The notes: a model not told the origin generated them from the sequence alone. Positions 15,048-23,377 are shown, counted from the first letter of the stretch. The stretch: 36,600 nucleotides of DNA from Solirubrobacterales bacterium (GCA_025964255.1 JAOPZF010000044.1:1-36600); one strand, 5' to 3'. A program made the numbers and translations.

Positions 15048-16639
15048 CGGGCGCGGAGGATCGGTCGGTGGGGACGCTACTTGCGGCACCCGACGCGGTT
15101 GCCGCGATGAAGGCGATGCGGTCGGCGCGGCGGCGGCGCTACGTCGCGCGCGCCGACGTCATGGAGGTGCTCTACCGCGTCTACCTCGGTGGATTGGCCG
15201 CGATCTTCATCCTCGCCTTCCTCGCCGGGGCACTGCATGAAGTGCCCGCCGATCCCGGCTCGATCGATAGCATTCGCGACCACGCGCCCGCCGTGATCGG
15301 CCTCGCCGTCGCGCTGCTGGTGCTTGCCGGGCTGCGTTCGGGAGCCCGCGGCGGGCCGCTGGCGATCGAGGCGGCGGAGGTCCGCTACACCCTGCTGGCG
15401 CCGGTCTCGCGGCGCACCGCGCTGCGGCCCGCGGCAGTGGCCCAGCTCCGCCTCGCGGTGATCGCCGGGGCGATCTTCGGCGCCGTCGTCGGCAACTTCG
15501 TGTTCCGCCGCTTCCCCGGCAGCGCGGTCGAGTGGATCGGCTCGCTGGCGGCCTTCGGCGCGGTCGTCCCGATCGCCGTCCTCGGCGCGGCCCTGGTCGC
15601 CTGCGGCCGCCGCCTCCACATCGGGGTGGCGAGCGCGATCGGCCTCGTCCTCGTCGCCTGGTCGGGGCTCGACCTGGCGCTCGGCTGGAACAGCTCGCCG
15701 ACGACGATGCTCGGCGATCTGGCGACGCTGCCGCTCCAGCATGGCGCCGACGCGGCGCTCGCGGCGGTGGGAGCGCTGCTCGCCCTCGCGGCGCTGGCGG
15801 CCGGCCTGCTCGGGATCGGCGGCCTGCGGCTCGAGGCGGCCCGCCGCCGCGCCGAGCTGGTCGCCGAGATGCGCTTCTCGGCCTCGGTCCAGGACCTCCG
15901 CACGGTGATCCTGCTGCGCCGGCAGCTCGCCTCCGAGCACCCGCGGCGCAAGCCCTGGCTGCGCCTCCGCGGCACCGCCCGCAACCCGGTCTGGCAGCGC
16001 GACTGGCAAAGCTTCCTGCGCTGGCCGGTGGTGCGGATCGTCCGTGTCGTCCTGATCGCGGTTGCTGCGGGCGGCCTCGCGGTCGGCGGCTACGACCTCA
16101 CCCCGGTCCTCTTCGCCCTGCCCGGGCCGCTGCTCCTGGTTGCCGCGCTCGACCTGATCGAGCCGCTCGCCCAGGAGTCAGACCACCCGACCCGGCGCCT
16201 GCTCCTGCCCTTCACCGCGTCTGAGCTGATCCGCCGCCACCTCTGGGCGCCGATCACCGCGATGGCCTTCGTGCTGGTGATCGCCACGGCGACGGCCGCG
16301 GTCGCGAGCGGCGATCCCGGCCTGGCGCTCGGCGTCGGCGCGGTCGTCTTCCTGCCGCTGGCGGCGGTGCTGATCTGCGCGGCCGCGGTCAGCGCCACCA
16401 ACGACCCTTACGAGTTCGCCCTCTCGCCGCAGATCGCCCAGACCGTGAGCCTCGCCCCGATCATCGTCTCCCTGATCGCCGGCTTCCTGCCGCTGTTCGT
16501 CGCCTGGAAGATCGAAGGGGGCAACGGGGCCAAGGTCGGGGGCGCGCTCGGCATCGACTTCGTCCTGATCCTCCTCGTCATCGTCGGCCTCGCGGCGTTG
16601 TCCCTGCGCTTCAACAAACGAGAAAAGGAGGCCCTGTGA
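15044..16639 (+). CDS. ABC exporter membrane subunit (multi-pass, about 12 helices)
   Basis: 531 residues from GTG 15044, preceded by GAGG five bases upstream. The N-terminus is basic (MRSARRRRYVARADV), then at least ten hydrophobic helices in two blocks (about 45-265 and 335-520). They are separated by a cytoplasmic charged segment with RRKPWLRLRGTARNPVWQRDW. The arrangement fits an ABC-2-like or fused two-domain export permease. No named family is recognised with certainty. GTGA overlap (4 nt) with the ATPase gene makes a two-gene operon, so the pair most likely forms a complete exporter. The substrate is unknown. The gene is divergent from the VWA gene through a shared promoter. Confidence 0.8.
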   Translation: MTGAEDRSVGTLLAAPDAVAAMKAMRSARRRRYVARADVMEVLYRVYLGGLAAIFILAFLAGALHEVPADPGSIDSIRDHAPAVIGLAVALLVLAGLRSGARGGPLAIEAAEVRYTLLAPVSRRTALRPAAVAQLRLAVIAGAIFGAVVGNFVFRRFPGSAVEWIGSLAAFGAVVPIAVLGAALVACGRRLHIGVASAIGLVLVAWSGLDLALGWNSSPTTMLGDLATLPLQHGADAALAAVGALLALAALAAGLLGIGGLRLEAARRRAELVAEMRFSASVQDLRTVILLRRQLASEHPRRKPWLRLRGTARNPVWQRDWQSFLRWPVVRIVRVVLIAVAAGGLAVGGYDLTPVLFALPGPLLLVAALDLIEPLAQESDHPTRRLLLPFTASELIRRHLWAPITAMAFVLVIATATAAVASGDPGLALGVGAVVFLPLAAVLICAAAVSATNDPYEFALSPQIAQTVSLAPIIVSLIAGFLPLFVAWKIEGGNGAKVGGALGIDFVLILLVIVGLAALSLRFNKREKEAL

Positions 16640-17385
16640 GCAGCAGAGGCAAAGGCGGCGGCGCGATCGCGGCAACCAGCGGCGGCGCGACGGAGGCGGT
16701 CCTCAGCGCCACCGGCCTCGGCCGCAGCTACGACGGCTACATCGCCCTCGGCTCCTTCACCGTCGACATCCAGGCAGGCGAATTCGTCGCCCTGATCGGG
16801 CCGAACGGAGCGGGCAAGACGACCTTCCTCAACCTCGCCGCCGGACTCCTCGACCCGACCACTGGTGCGGTCGAGGTGGCGGGGGAGACGCCGGGCTCGC
16901 TTGCCGCCCGCCAGGCGCTCAGCTTCCTCCCCGACACGCCCGTCTTCTACGAAGACCTGAGCGTGGTCGAGCACCTCGAATACGTCTCCGCCCTGCACGG
17001 CGCGAAGGATGTCGGCCCGCGGATCGAGGAGCTGATCGACCGCCTCGGCCTCGATGGCTGGGAGGACGCGCTCGGTGCCGAACTCTCGAAGGGGATGCGG
17101 CAGAAGGTCTCGATCGCCCTCGCCCTGGTGCGCCCCTTCAAGGTCCTGCTCGCCGACGAGCCCCTCGACGGCCTCGACCCGCCGAGCCGCGACGTCCTCT
17201 TCGCGATGCTCGCCGAGACCCAGGCGGCAGGCGCCGCGATCGTCGTCTCCACCCACCGCCCCGACGTGATCGCCGCCGCCGGCCGCTGCGTCGCGATCCG
17301 CGACGGCCGCCTCGCCTACGACGGCAAACCGGACCCCGCGATCCTCACCGAGATCTTCGACCGCAGCGAGCTAGAGGGCGCGTAA
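16636..17385 (+). CDS. ABC exporter ATP-binding protein
   Basis: 249 residues from GTG 16636. Walker A is GPNGAGKTTF (about 55-64), the signature LSKGMRQKVSIALAL, Walker B VLLADEPLDGLDP and the H-loop STHRPDV, all intact. The signature has K where G is usual (LSKGM instead of LSGGM), a tolerated variant in ABC-2/CcmA-type ATPases. A short Gly/Ala-rich N-terminal extension of about 17 residues precedes the ABC domain. Translationally coupled to the membrane subunit upstream. Convergent with the MoxR gene, with 36 nt between stops. Confidence 0.92.
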   Translation: MSSRGKGGGAIAATSGGATEAVLSATGLGRSYDGYIALGSFTVDIQAGEFVALIGPNGAGKTTFLNLAAGLLDPTTGAVEVAGETPGSLAARQALSFLPDTPVFYEDLSVVEHLEYVSALHGAKDVGPRIEELIDRLGLDGWEDALGAELSKGMRQKVSIALALVRPFKVLLADEPLDGLDPPSRDVLFAMLAETQAAGAAIVVSTHRPDVIAAAGRCVAIRDGRLAYDGKPDPAILTEIFDRSELEGA

Positions 17386-17386
17386 T

Positions 17387-17420
17387 CGACTTCAGGGCCC
17401 CTATGGGGGACCAGAACTCG
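17387..17420. terminator. Possible bidirectional terminator
   Basis: Imperfect outer arms CGACTTCAG (17387-17395) and CAGAACTCG (17412-17420) pair at 7 of 9 positions around an inner CCCC-TAT-GGGG hairpin (17398-17408). It lies between two convergent genes. There is no U-tract, so confidence is low. Confidence 0.4.
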
Positions 17421-17421
17421 A

Positions 17422-18294
17422 CTACGCGGAGCGCTCGGGCAGTTTGAGGCCGACGCGCTCGGCGACGAGGTCGATGTCGGTGCGGTGCTTGACGATGATC
17501 GACATCGAGTTGGCGAAGGTCTCGCGGTCGATGTCGTCGACGCCCATCAGGACAAGGGTGCGGGCCCAGTCGATCGACTCGGCGATCGACGGGGGCTTCT
17601 TCAGGTCGAGGGCGCGGACCATCTCGATCACCTCGACCAGCCGCCGGGCCAGCTCGCGATTTATCTCGGGCGCGTGCAGGAGGACGATTTCCATCTCCCG
17701 CTCGATCCCCGGGTAGTCGAGCCAGAGGTAGAGGCAGCGGCGCTTCAGCGCCTCGGTCAGCTCGCGCGAATCGTTCGAGGTGAGGACGACGATCGGCATC
17801 GTCGTCGCGCTGATCTGCCCCAGCTCGGGGATCGTGATCTGGAAATCGGAGAGCAGCTCGAGCAGCATCGCCTCGAACTCCTGGTCGGTCTTGTCGATCT
17901 CGTCGATCAGCAGGACGACCGGCTCGGGGCTCGAGATCGCCTGCATCAGCGGCCGCGTCAGCAGGAACTCGGTGCCGAAGATGTCCTCTTGGACGTCGTC
18001 CCAGTCGCCCTCGTTGCCGGCCTGGATCCGCAGCAGTTGCTTGCGGTAGTTCCACTCGTACATCGCCTTCGCCTCGTCGAGCCCCTCGTAACACTGCAGG
18101 CGCACCAACGGGCGGCCGGTCGAGCGCGAGAGAGCCTTCGCCAACTCGGTCTTGCCGACCCCGGCTGGACCCTCGACGAGGATCGGCTTTCCGAGTTTCT
18201 GGGCGAGGTAGGAAACGAGCGCGGCGGGCTCGTCGGCCAGGTAACCGACCTCCGCCAGGGAGCTCTTTACCCCCGCTACCGAGTCATCAGGCAT
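17422..18294 (-). CDS. MoxR-family AAA+ ATPase (CoxD-like)
   Basis: 290 residues from ATG 18292-18294. Walker A is EGPAGVGKTEL (41-51), Walker B VVLLIDEIDKTD, a sensor-1 segment VLTSNDSRELTEALKRRC and the MoxR-typical LYLWLDYP, followed by a lid domain. MoxR ATPases pair with VWA proteins to insert or activate metal centres or assemble complexes. The CoxE-like partner is at 13524-14960 on the same strand, separated by the ABC exporter. Its start lies only 24 nt from the GTG of the divergent small membrane protein, so promoters must overlap the genes or transcripts must be leaderless. Confidence 0.92.
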   Translation of the reverse strand: MPDDSVAGVKSSLAEVGYLADEPAALVSYLAQKLGKPILVEGPAGVGKTELAKALSRSTGRPLVRLQCYEGLDEAKAMYEWNYRKQLLRIQAGNEGDWDDVQEDIFGTEFLLTRPLMQAISSPEPVVLLIDEIDKTDQEFEAMLLELLSDFQITIPELGQISATTMPIVVLTSNDSRELTEALKRRCLYLWLDYPGIEREMEIVLLHAPEINRELARRLVEVIEMVRALDLKKPPSIAESIDWARTLVLMGVDDIDRETFANSMSIIVKHRTDIDLVAERVGLKLPERSA

Positions 18295-18318
18295 GCGCGC
18301 AAGGATAATCACGCGGCC

Positions 18319-18561
18319 GTGCATAACCTTCTCCTGCCCTCCGCGGCCCTGCCGCACAGCCCGGGTGCCTACATCGCGATCGTCCTCGTCGGCTTCGCGA
18401 TCGGCACCCTCGGGCACCTGTTCAAGGTCCGCTGGCTGGTCGGCATCGGCATCGCCCTGATCGTGCTCGGCGCGCTCCTCCTGCCCTTCGCCGCCGGCAT
18501 CCCGTCAAGCGAAAAGAGCCCGCCCGGGGAAGAAGCGCTCGAAGGCGGATTCTCCGAATAG
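18319..18561 (+). CDS. Small two-helix membrane protein
   Basis: 80 residues from GTG 18319. Two hydrophobic helices, AYIAIVLVGFAIGTLGHLF (17-35) and VGIGIALIVLGALLLPFAAG (41-60), are joined by a short KVRW turn. The tail is acidic and proline-containing (EKSPPGEEALEGG). The family is not recognised; small membrane proteins of this shape are common in actinobacteria. AAGGA at 18301-18305 is too far (13 nt) to be a normal ribosome site. It is divergent from moxR and lies 77 nt upstream of the lipoprotein gene, so it could share that unit. Confidence 0.65.
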   Translation: MHNLLLPSAALPHSPGAYIAIVLVGFAIGTLGHLFKVRWLVGIGIALIVLGALLLPFAAGIPSSEKSPPGEEALEGGFSE

Positions 18562-18575
18562 AGCGCGATTAGCGC

Positions 18576-18587
18576 GCCGTTAACGGC
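18576..18587. promoter_or_regulatory. 12-bp perfect palindrome upstream of the lipoprotein gene
   Basis: GCCGTTAACGGC is fully self-complementary and lies 51 nt before the lipoprotein start. TACAGT at 18595-18600 could be a -10, which would place the palindrome over the spacer. Operator function is inference. Confidence 0.35.
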
Positions 18588-18638
18588 TACCCCCTACAGT
18601 TGGTGAGCCCCCGTTTCCGACCCGAAGGAGTGGGTTCC

Positions 18639-19796
18639 TTGAGCCGCAAACGAATCTTCGCCGTGCTTACGACCCTTGCCGCGCTCCTCGCGCTGACCGC
18701 CCTGCTGAGCGCCTGCGGTGGCGGCAGCAGTGAAGACAGCCCGGAAAAGGTGATCGAACAGGCGACCTTCGAAGGGGTCGAAAGCGGCGAAATCGACGTC
18801 GCGCTGAACGTCAAATCGGAAGGCAAGGAAGGTGGCACGATGAAAGTCGCCCTTTCCGGCCCGTTCCAGTCGACGGGGATGAAAAGCCTCCCTGAACTGG
18901 GAATGACCGCGACCGCCGATGGCGAAGCGAACGGCGAAAAGATCGACTTCGAAGGCGGGTTGACGGTGCTGAACGACCGCGCCTACGTCGGCTACGACGG
19001 CAACCAGTACGAAGTCGACCCGACCACCTTCGGCTTCATCAAGTCGGGCTTCGAAAAGTCCGAGCAGGAAGGCGAAGGCGAAAGCAAGGGCGCCGAAGCG
19101 AACGCCTGCCAGAACGCCGCGACCTCGCTCGACCTCAGCGAATTCGTCGACAACCTCGAAAACGAAGGGGGCGAAGAAGTCGACGGCGTCAAGACGACCA
19201 AGCTGAGCGGTGACCTCAACCCGCAGAAGGCGGTCGACGCGGCGATCAAGCTGGCCGAAACGCCGGCCTGCTCCTCGGAGCTCGAAGCCGCCGGTCCGCT
19301 ACCGCTCGGCCAGCTGGAGAAGTACGAGGGCAAGTTCACCGAAGCGATCAAAACGGCGCACGCCGACATTTACGTCGGAGACGACGATCACATCGTCCGC
19401 AAAGTGGTCGCCGACCTGACGATCGAACCGAAGGGGTCCGGCGAAAAGACCGAAACCTCGCTCGAAGTCACGCTCAGCAAGGTGAACGAAAAGGTGGCGA
19501 TCAAGGCACCGGCGGGCGCCAAACCGCTGACCGACCTCTTCGGCGAACTCGGGATCAGCCTGAACCAGCTCGGCGGCCTGCTCGAAGGCGGCGGCACCGA
19601 AGGCCTGGGCGGCCTGCTCGAAAAGTTCGGCGCCCTCTCCGGCAGTGACGTCGAAACCCCGGTTGAACCCAGCGAATCCGGGTCCCGTGGCGGCGCCGAA
19701 GAAGCCGAACTCCCGCTCTCGCCGGAATTCACCGAATGCCTGGAAGAAGCGAAGGGCGCGGCGGAACTCCAGAAGTGCGCATCGTTGATGGAATAG
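18639..19796 (+). CDS. Secreted lipoprotein, LppX/LprG-like
   Basis: 385 residues from TTG 18639, chosen because AAGGAG lies 8 nt upstream. The signal peptide RKRIFAVLTTLAALLALTALLSAC has a lipobox Cys at 26, followed by a GGGSSEDS linker. The body resembles the LppX/LprAFG fold (repeated amphipathic strands, QYEVDPTTFGF and TKLSGDLNPQKAVDAAI type segments), which in actinobacteria binds or carries lipids across the envelope. Resemblance is by pattern only. Four further cysteines are present. The Glu/Ala/Pro-rich C-terminal stretch ends TECLEEAKGAAELQKCASLME. Glutamate codons are almost all GAA (four GAG found by eye among nearly sixty). A cation exchanger begins 4 nt downstream. Confidence 0.8.
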   Translation: MSRKRIFAVLTTLAALLALTALLSACGGGSSEDSPEKVIEQATFEGVESGEIDVALNVKSEGKEGGTMKVALSGPFQSTGMKSLPELGMTATADGEANGEKIDFEGGLTVLNDRAYVGYDGNQYEVDPTTFGFIKSGFEKSEQEGEGESKGAEANACQNAATSLDLSEFVDNLENEGGEEVDGVKTTKLSGDLNPQKAVDAAIKLAETPACSSELEAAGPLPLGQLEKYEGKFTEAIKTAHADIYVGDDDHIVRKVVADLTIEPKGSGEKTETSLEVTLSKVNEKVAIKAPAGAKPLTDLFGELGISLNQLGGLLEGGGTEGLGGLLEKFGALSGSDVETPVEPSESGSRGGAEEAELPLSPEFTECLEEAKGAAELQKCASLME

Positions 19797-19800
19797 CGGC

Positions 19801-20982
19801 CTGACCGCGAAAGACATCGAGCCGCAGTCGCCGGCGGGGCCGCCCGCGGGTCCCACGCCGCCCGCAGGGCAGCCGCGCCTGGACGCGTCGTTCCTGCGCA
19901 CTCCGCAGGGCTATCCGTACCTGCTCGCGCCGCTGATCCCGATCGCGGTCATCCTCGACATCGCGGGCGTCTCGGCGGTCATCGTCTTCGCCGCCTCGGC
20001 GCTCGGGATCATCCCGACCGCGGCGTTGATGGGACGGGCGACGGAGGAGCTGGCGGCGCGCTCGGGCCCCGGCATCGGCGGCCTCCTCAACGTCACCTTC
20101 GGCAACGCGCCGGAGCTGATCATCGCCCTCTTCGCCCTCGGCAAGGGCCTGCAGGAAGTGGTCCGCGCCTCGATCGTCGGCTCGATCGTCGGCAACATCC
20201 TGCTGGTGATGGGCGCCGCGATGCTGGCGGGCGGGCTCGGCCGCGACAAACAGACCTTCAACCGGACCGGCGCGGCGATCCAGACCTCGATGTTGATGCT
20301 CGCCGCCGCGGCGCTGATTATGCCCGCGATCTTCGAGCTGGTCGAGGGCCAGGGCCTGCCGCTGCCGGGCAGCGTCGCGACCCACTACGGCGGCACCGTC
20401 GAGCACCTCTCGCTCGCCGTCGCGATCGTCCTGATCATCACCTACGGGCTCGGCCTCATCTTCTCGCTGAAAACCCACCGCGACCTCTTCAACCCCGACT
20501 ACGAGGACGAGGACGGCTGGGGCTGGTCGGTGCGCACCTCGGTGATCGCCCTGGCGATCGCCGGCGTCCTCGTCGGGATCATGTCGGAGGTGCTGGTCGG
20601 CTCGATCACCGAAGCCTCCGAATCGGTCGGCCTCTCCGAGTTCTTCATCGGCGTCGTCGTCGTCGCGATCGTCGGCAACGCCGCCGAGCACTGGGTCGCG
20701 GTCCTCGTCGCCCGCAAGGACAAGATGGACCTGGCGGTAAACATCGCGATCGGCTCGAGCGGCCAGGTCGCCCTCTTCGTCGCCCCGTTCCTCGTCATCG
20801 CCTCCTACTTCGTCGGCCCCTATCCGCTGGCGCTGGTCTTCAACGGCTTCGAGTTGGGCGCGATCGTGATCGCGATCCTGATCGCCAACTACGTGATCCA
20901 GGACGGCGAGTCGACCTGGTTCGAGGGCGTGCAGCTCTTGGCCGTCTACCTCGTCTTCGGCCTAGCCTTCTACTTCGCCTGA
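19801..20982 (+). CDS. Ca2+/cation:H+ exchanger, CAX type (non-canonical start)
   Basis: 393 residues if read from CTG 19801. The first ATG in frame (20026) would remove a conserved N-terminal helix: codons 19915-20025 encode YPYLLAPLIPIAVILDIAG and the CAX-typical IIPTAALMGRATEEL. The frame has no ATG, GTG or TTG between its upstream stop (19786) and 20026, so initiation at CTG 19801, at CTG 19879 (AGGG about 9 nt upstream), or by coupling from the lipoprotein is likely. Alpha-repeat 1 is GNAPELIIALFAL and alpha-repeat 2 GNAAEHWVAVLVA, each with the ion-binding acid. About 11 helices. It exchanges Ca2+ or another cation for protons across the cell membrane. Four nt separate it from the lipoprotein gene. 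Confidence 0.85.
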   Translation: MTAKDIEPQSPAGPPAGPTPPAGQPRLDASFLRTPQGYPYLLAPLIPIAVILDIAGVSAVIVFAASALGIIPTAALMGRATEELAARSGPGIGGLLNVTFGNAPELIIALFALGKGLQEVVRASIVGSIVGNILLVMGAAMLAGGLGRDKQTFNRTGAAIQTSMLMLAAAALIMPAIFELVEGQGLPLPGSVATHYGGTVEHLSLAVAIVLIITYGLGLIFSLKTHRDLFNPDYEDEDGWGWSVRTSVIALAIAGVLVGIMSEVLVGSITEASESVGLSEFFIGVVVVAIVGNAAEHWVAVLVARKDKMDLAVNIAIGSSGQVALFVAPFLVIASYFVGPYPLALVFNGFELGAIVIAILIANYVIQDGESTWFEGVQLLAVYLVFGLAFYFA

Positions 20983-21056
20983 GCGCCCCTGGCGGCGTCC
21001 TCGGTCGCTCGCGTGCTGAGCACGCCACGCTCCCTGCGTCCTTGCCAGGGACGCTC
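20981..21056. other. Large structured intergenic element between two cation exchangers
   Basis: Outer arms GAGCGCCCCTGGC (20981-20993) and GCCAGGGACGCTC (21044-21056) are complementary at 12 of 13 positions. Inside is the near-perfect palindrome GCGTGCT-G-AGCACGC (21011-21025). An alternative hairpin, GCGTCC-N7-GGACGC (21036-21054), competes with the outer arm. It could be a terminator, an attenuator or an ion-responsive leader. It starts within the CAX stop codon. Confidence 0.5.
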
Positions 21057-21078
21057 AGGTCGCATATAGCCTGCGTCG

Positions 21079-22074
21079 ATGGATGAGCTACTCCTGATCG
21101 TCGCCTTCGCCGTCGTCCTCGCCGGCGCGCTGCTCTTCACCAACGCGGTCGAGTGGCTCGGGCACTCGCTCGGGCTGGGGGAGGGGGCGGTAGGCAGCGT
21201 CCTCGCCGCCGTCGGCACCGCCGCGCCGGAGACCTTGATCGCGATCGTCGCTCTCCTCTCCACCAATCCGGAGTCCGAAGACGTCGCGATCGGCGCGATC
21301 GTCGGCGCGCCGTTCCTGCTCGGCACCCTGGCGATGGGCCTGGTCGGGCTCTTCGCCTACCTCTACCGTGGGCGCCGCCGGCAGGGGGTCAACCTCGAAG
21401 CCCACGCGCCGACGCTAGAGCGCGACCTGATCTTCTTCCTCGCCTTCTTCGGCATCGCCGGGGCGCTCGCCTGGGGCCCGCCCGCGCCGGTGCGGATCGC
21501 CGCCGGTGTCGTCTTCCTCCTCGCCTACGGCTTCTACGTACGCCGTACCCTCGCCTCCGGCGGCGAGGTGCAGGGGGAGGAGACGCTGAACCCGCTGATC
21601 TTCGATCGCCGCGCCGGCGACCCCTCCGACCCGACGTCCTGGCTCATCGTCGTGCAGCTGCTCGTCGGTCTCGGCGCGATGGTCTTCGGCGCCCACCTCT
21701 TCGTCGAACACCTGCTCGGGATCGCCGACGCCCTCGGCGCCGACCCCCTCGTACTCGCCCTGATCCTCGCCCCGCTGGCGACCGAGCTGCCGGAGAAGGT
21801 CAACAGCTTCTTCTGGGTTCGCGAGGGCAAGGACGCCCTCGCCCTCGGCAACATCAGCGGCGCGATGGTCTTCCAGTCGACGATCCCGATCGGCATCGGC
21901 CTGATCTTCACCGACTGGCACCTCAGCACCAACGCCTTCGTCTCGGTCTGCCTCGGCTTCGCCGGCGGCCTCCTCGCCTACGAGTCCCTGCACCGCGGCA
22001 GCCGCTTCAAATTACCCGCGGTGATCGGCTGGTTCGCCCTCTATGCGGCGTTCCTGGTCGTCGTCTTGGTCTGA
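21079..22074 (+). CDS. Sodium/calcium exchanger family protein (CaCA, YrbG-like)
   Basis: 331 residues. Two homologous membrane halves: alpha-repeat 1 with VGTAAPETLIAIVALL (about 48-63) and alpha-repeat 2 with LATELPEKVNSFFWVREG (about 233-250), both keeping the acidic ion ligand. A charged cytoplasmic loop (RGRRRQGVNLEAH) lies between. About ten helices. It exchanges Ca2+ for Na+ or H+. It follows the CAX-type gene after a structured intergenic element. A -10-like TATAGC lies 8 nt before ATG and no Shine-Dalgarno sequence is seen, suggesting leaderless transcription. It overlaps the convergent peroxiredoxin gene by 34 nt. Confidence 0.9.
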   Translation: MDELLLIVAFAVVLAGALLFTNAVEWLGHSLGLGEGAVGSVLAAVGTAAPETLIAIVALLSTNPESEDVAIGAIVGAPFLLGTLAMGLVGLFAYLYRGRRRQGVNLEAHAPTLERDLIFFLAFFGIAGALAWGPPAPVRIAAGVVFLLAYGFYVRRTLASGGEVQGEETLNPLIFDRRAGDPSDPTSWLIVVQLLVGLGAMVFGAHLFVEHLLGIADALGADPLVLALILAPLATELPEKVNSFFWVREGKDALALGNISGAMVFQSTIPIGIGLIFTDWHLSTNAFVSVCLGFAGGLLAYESLHRGSRFKLPAVIGWFALYAAFLVVVLV

Positions 22075-22559
22075 CGACGACGCGGCGCTAAGGCGTCGGC
22101 GAGTTCGGCCAACGCCTTCAACACGAGCGCGTCGTGTTTTTTCGGCTGGACTTTGGGGAAGACCCGAGCGATCTTCCCCTTCGGGCCGATGATGAACGTG
22201 GAGCGGAGCATTCCCATGTACTTCTTGCCGTACATGGACTTCTCGCCCCAGGCGCCGTATTTCTCGGCCACCTTGTGGTCGACGTCGCCGAGCAGGGTGA
22301 ATCCGAGCCCGTACTTGTCGTCGAACTTCTTGATCGCCTCCGGCTCGTCCGGCGACACCCCGATCACCTTCGCCCCGACCTTCGCGTACTCGTCGCTCCG
22401 GTCTCGTATCCCGCAAGCCTGCGTCGTGCACCCCGGCGTATCCGCCCGCGGGTAGAAGTAGAGGACGACGGTCTCGCCTTTGAAGTCCGAGAGCTTGACC
22501 TTGTTGCCGTCCTGATCCGGCAGCGTGAAAGCGGGCGCTTTGTCCCCTGGCTCGAGCAT
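22041..22559 (-). CDS. bcp: Peroxiredoxin, BCP/PrxQ type
   Basis: 172 residues from ATG 22557-22559; a GTG three codons upstream is an alternative. Thioredoxin fold with the peroxidatic motif PRADTPGCTTQACGIRD: Cys44 is peroxidatic and Cys49 the resolving cysteine (C-x4-C), the atypical two-cysteine PrxQ layout. The conserved Arg is in RSTFIIG. It reduces hydroperoxides in the cytoplasm using thioredoxin. The C-terminus has a basic/Thr tail (RRRQTKTTTRNAA) longer than usual, which is the part that overlaps the exchanger gene. It is followed on the same strand, further upstream, by the SDR and hydrolase genes. Confidence 0.95.
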   Translation of the reverse strand: MLEPGDKAPAFTLPDQDGNKVKLSDFKGETVVLYFYPRADTPGCTTQACGIRDRSDEYAKVGAKVIGVSPDEPEAIKKFDDKYGLGFTLLGDVDHKVAEKYGAWGEKSMYGKKYMGMLRSTFIIGPKGKIARVFPKVQPKKHDALVLKALAELADALAPRRRQTKTTTRNAA

Positions 22560-22588
22560 GGCGGGCACGATATCTCGACCGACCGAGG

Positions 22589-23377
22589 TCAGGTCGTCTT
22601 GATCAGGCCGCCGTCGATCAGGTAGTTGGCGCCGGTCACGTTGGCGCTCCGGGGGGAGGCGAGGAAGGCGACGATGTTGGCGACTTCCTCCGGCTCGGTG
22701 AACTTGCCGGTGGCGAAGCCGCCGATCCCGGCGATGACCTGCTCGCGGGCGGTCGCGGCGTCGGTGCCGGTCGCCGCGGCGACGGTCTCGGCGACGCCGT
22801 GCTCGCCGAGCCAGAGATCGGTCGCGACCGGGCCGGGGGAGACCGAGTTGACGCGGATGCCTTTCGGCCCGAACTCCTGTGAGAGCGATTTGGCGAGGTT
22901 GACGAGCGCCGCCTTCGCCGCGCCGTAGTCGATCGTCCCGGCGTCAGGCTGGAAGAAGGCGTTGACCGAGGCGATGTTGACGATCGCCCCCGAGCCCGCC
23001 TCGACCATGACCTTCAGCGCCGCCCGCGTGGTACGCAGGGCGATGAAGAAGTTCATCTGCATCGCCCATTCGAACTCCTCGTCGCTGGTGCCGAAGAACC
23101 CCTTGGTGCGGATCTTCACCGCGCCGACGTTGTTGACGAGGACGTCGACGCGGCCGAACTCCTCGACCGCGCGCGCCACCAATTCGGCCGGACCGCCCGG
23201 CGCCGCCAGATCGACGGCGACGGGCGTCACCCGGTCGAGGCCTTCGAGGGTCGCGGTCGAGCGCGAGCCGGCGACGACCGTCGCGCCCTCGGCGGCCAGC
23301 TCCCGCGTCACCGCCATCCCGATGCCCTTACCGGCACCGGTGACGACGGCGACTTTCCCCTCGAGGCCGAGGTCCAT
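22589..23377 (-). CDS. Short-chain dehydrogenase/reductase
   Basis: 262 residues from ATG 23375-23377, which overlaps the hydrolase stop by one base (TGATG). Classical SDR: cofactor motif TGAGKGIG (13-20), NNVG in place of NNAG, catalytic Ser in NIASVNA and YGAAK (Tyr-x3-Lys), then PGPVATD. The C-terminus SANVTGANYLIDGGL is standard for the classical 250-residue group. NAD(P)-dependent oxidation or reduction of an alcohol or ketone; substrate unknown. It is translationally coupled to the alpha/beta hydrolase, so the two may act on one metabolite. Confidence 0.93.
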   Translation of the reverse strand: MDLGLEGKVAVVTGAGKGIGMAVTRELAAEGATVVAGSRSTATLEGLDRVTPVAVDLAAPGGPAELVARAVEEFGRVDVLVNNVGAVKIRTKGFFGTSDEEFEWAMQMNFFIALRTTRAALKVMVEAGSGAIVNIASVNAFFQPDAGTIDYGAAKAALVNLAKSLSQEFGPKGIRVNSVSPGPVATDLWLGEHGVAETVAAATGTDAATAREQVIAGIGGFATGKFTEPEEVANIVAFLASPRSANVTGANYLIDGGLIKTT

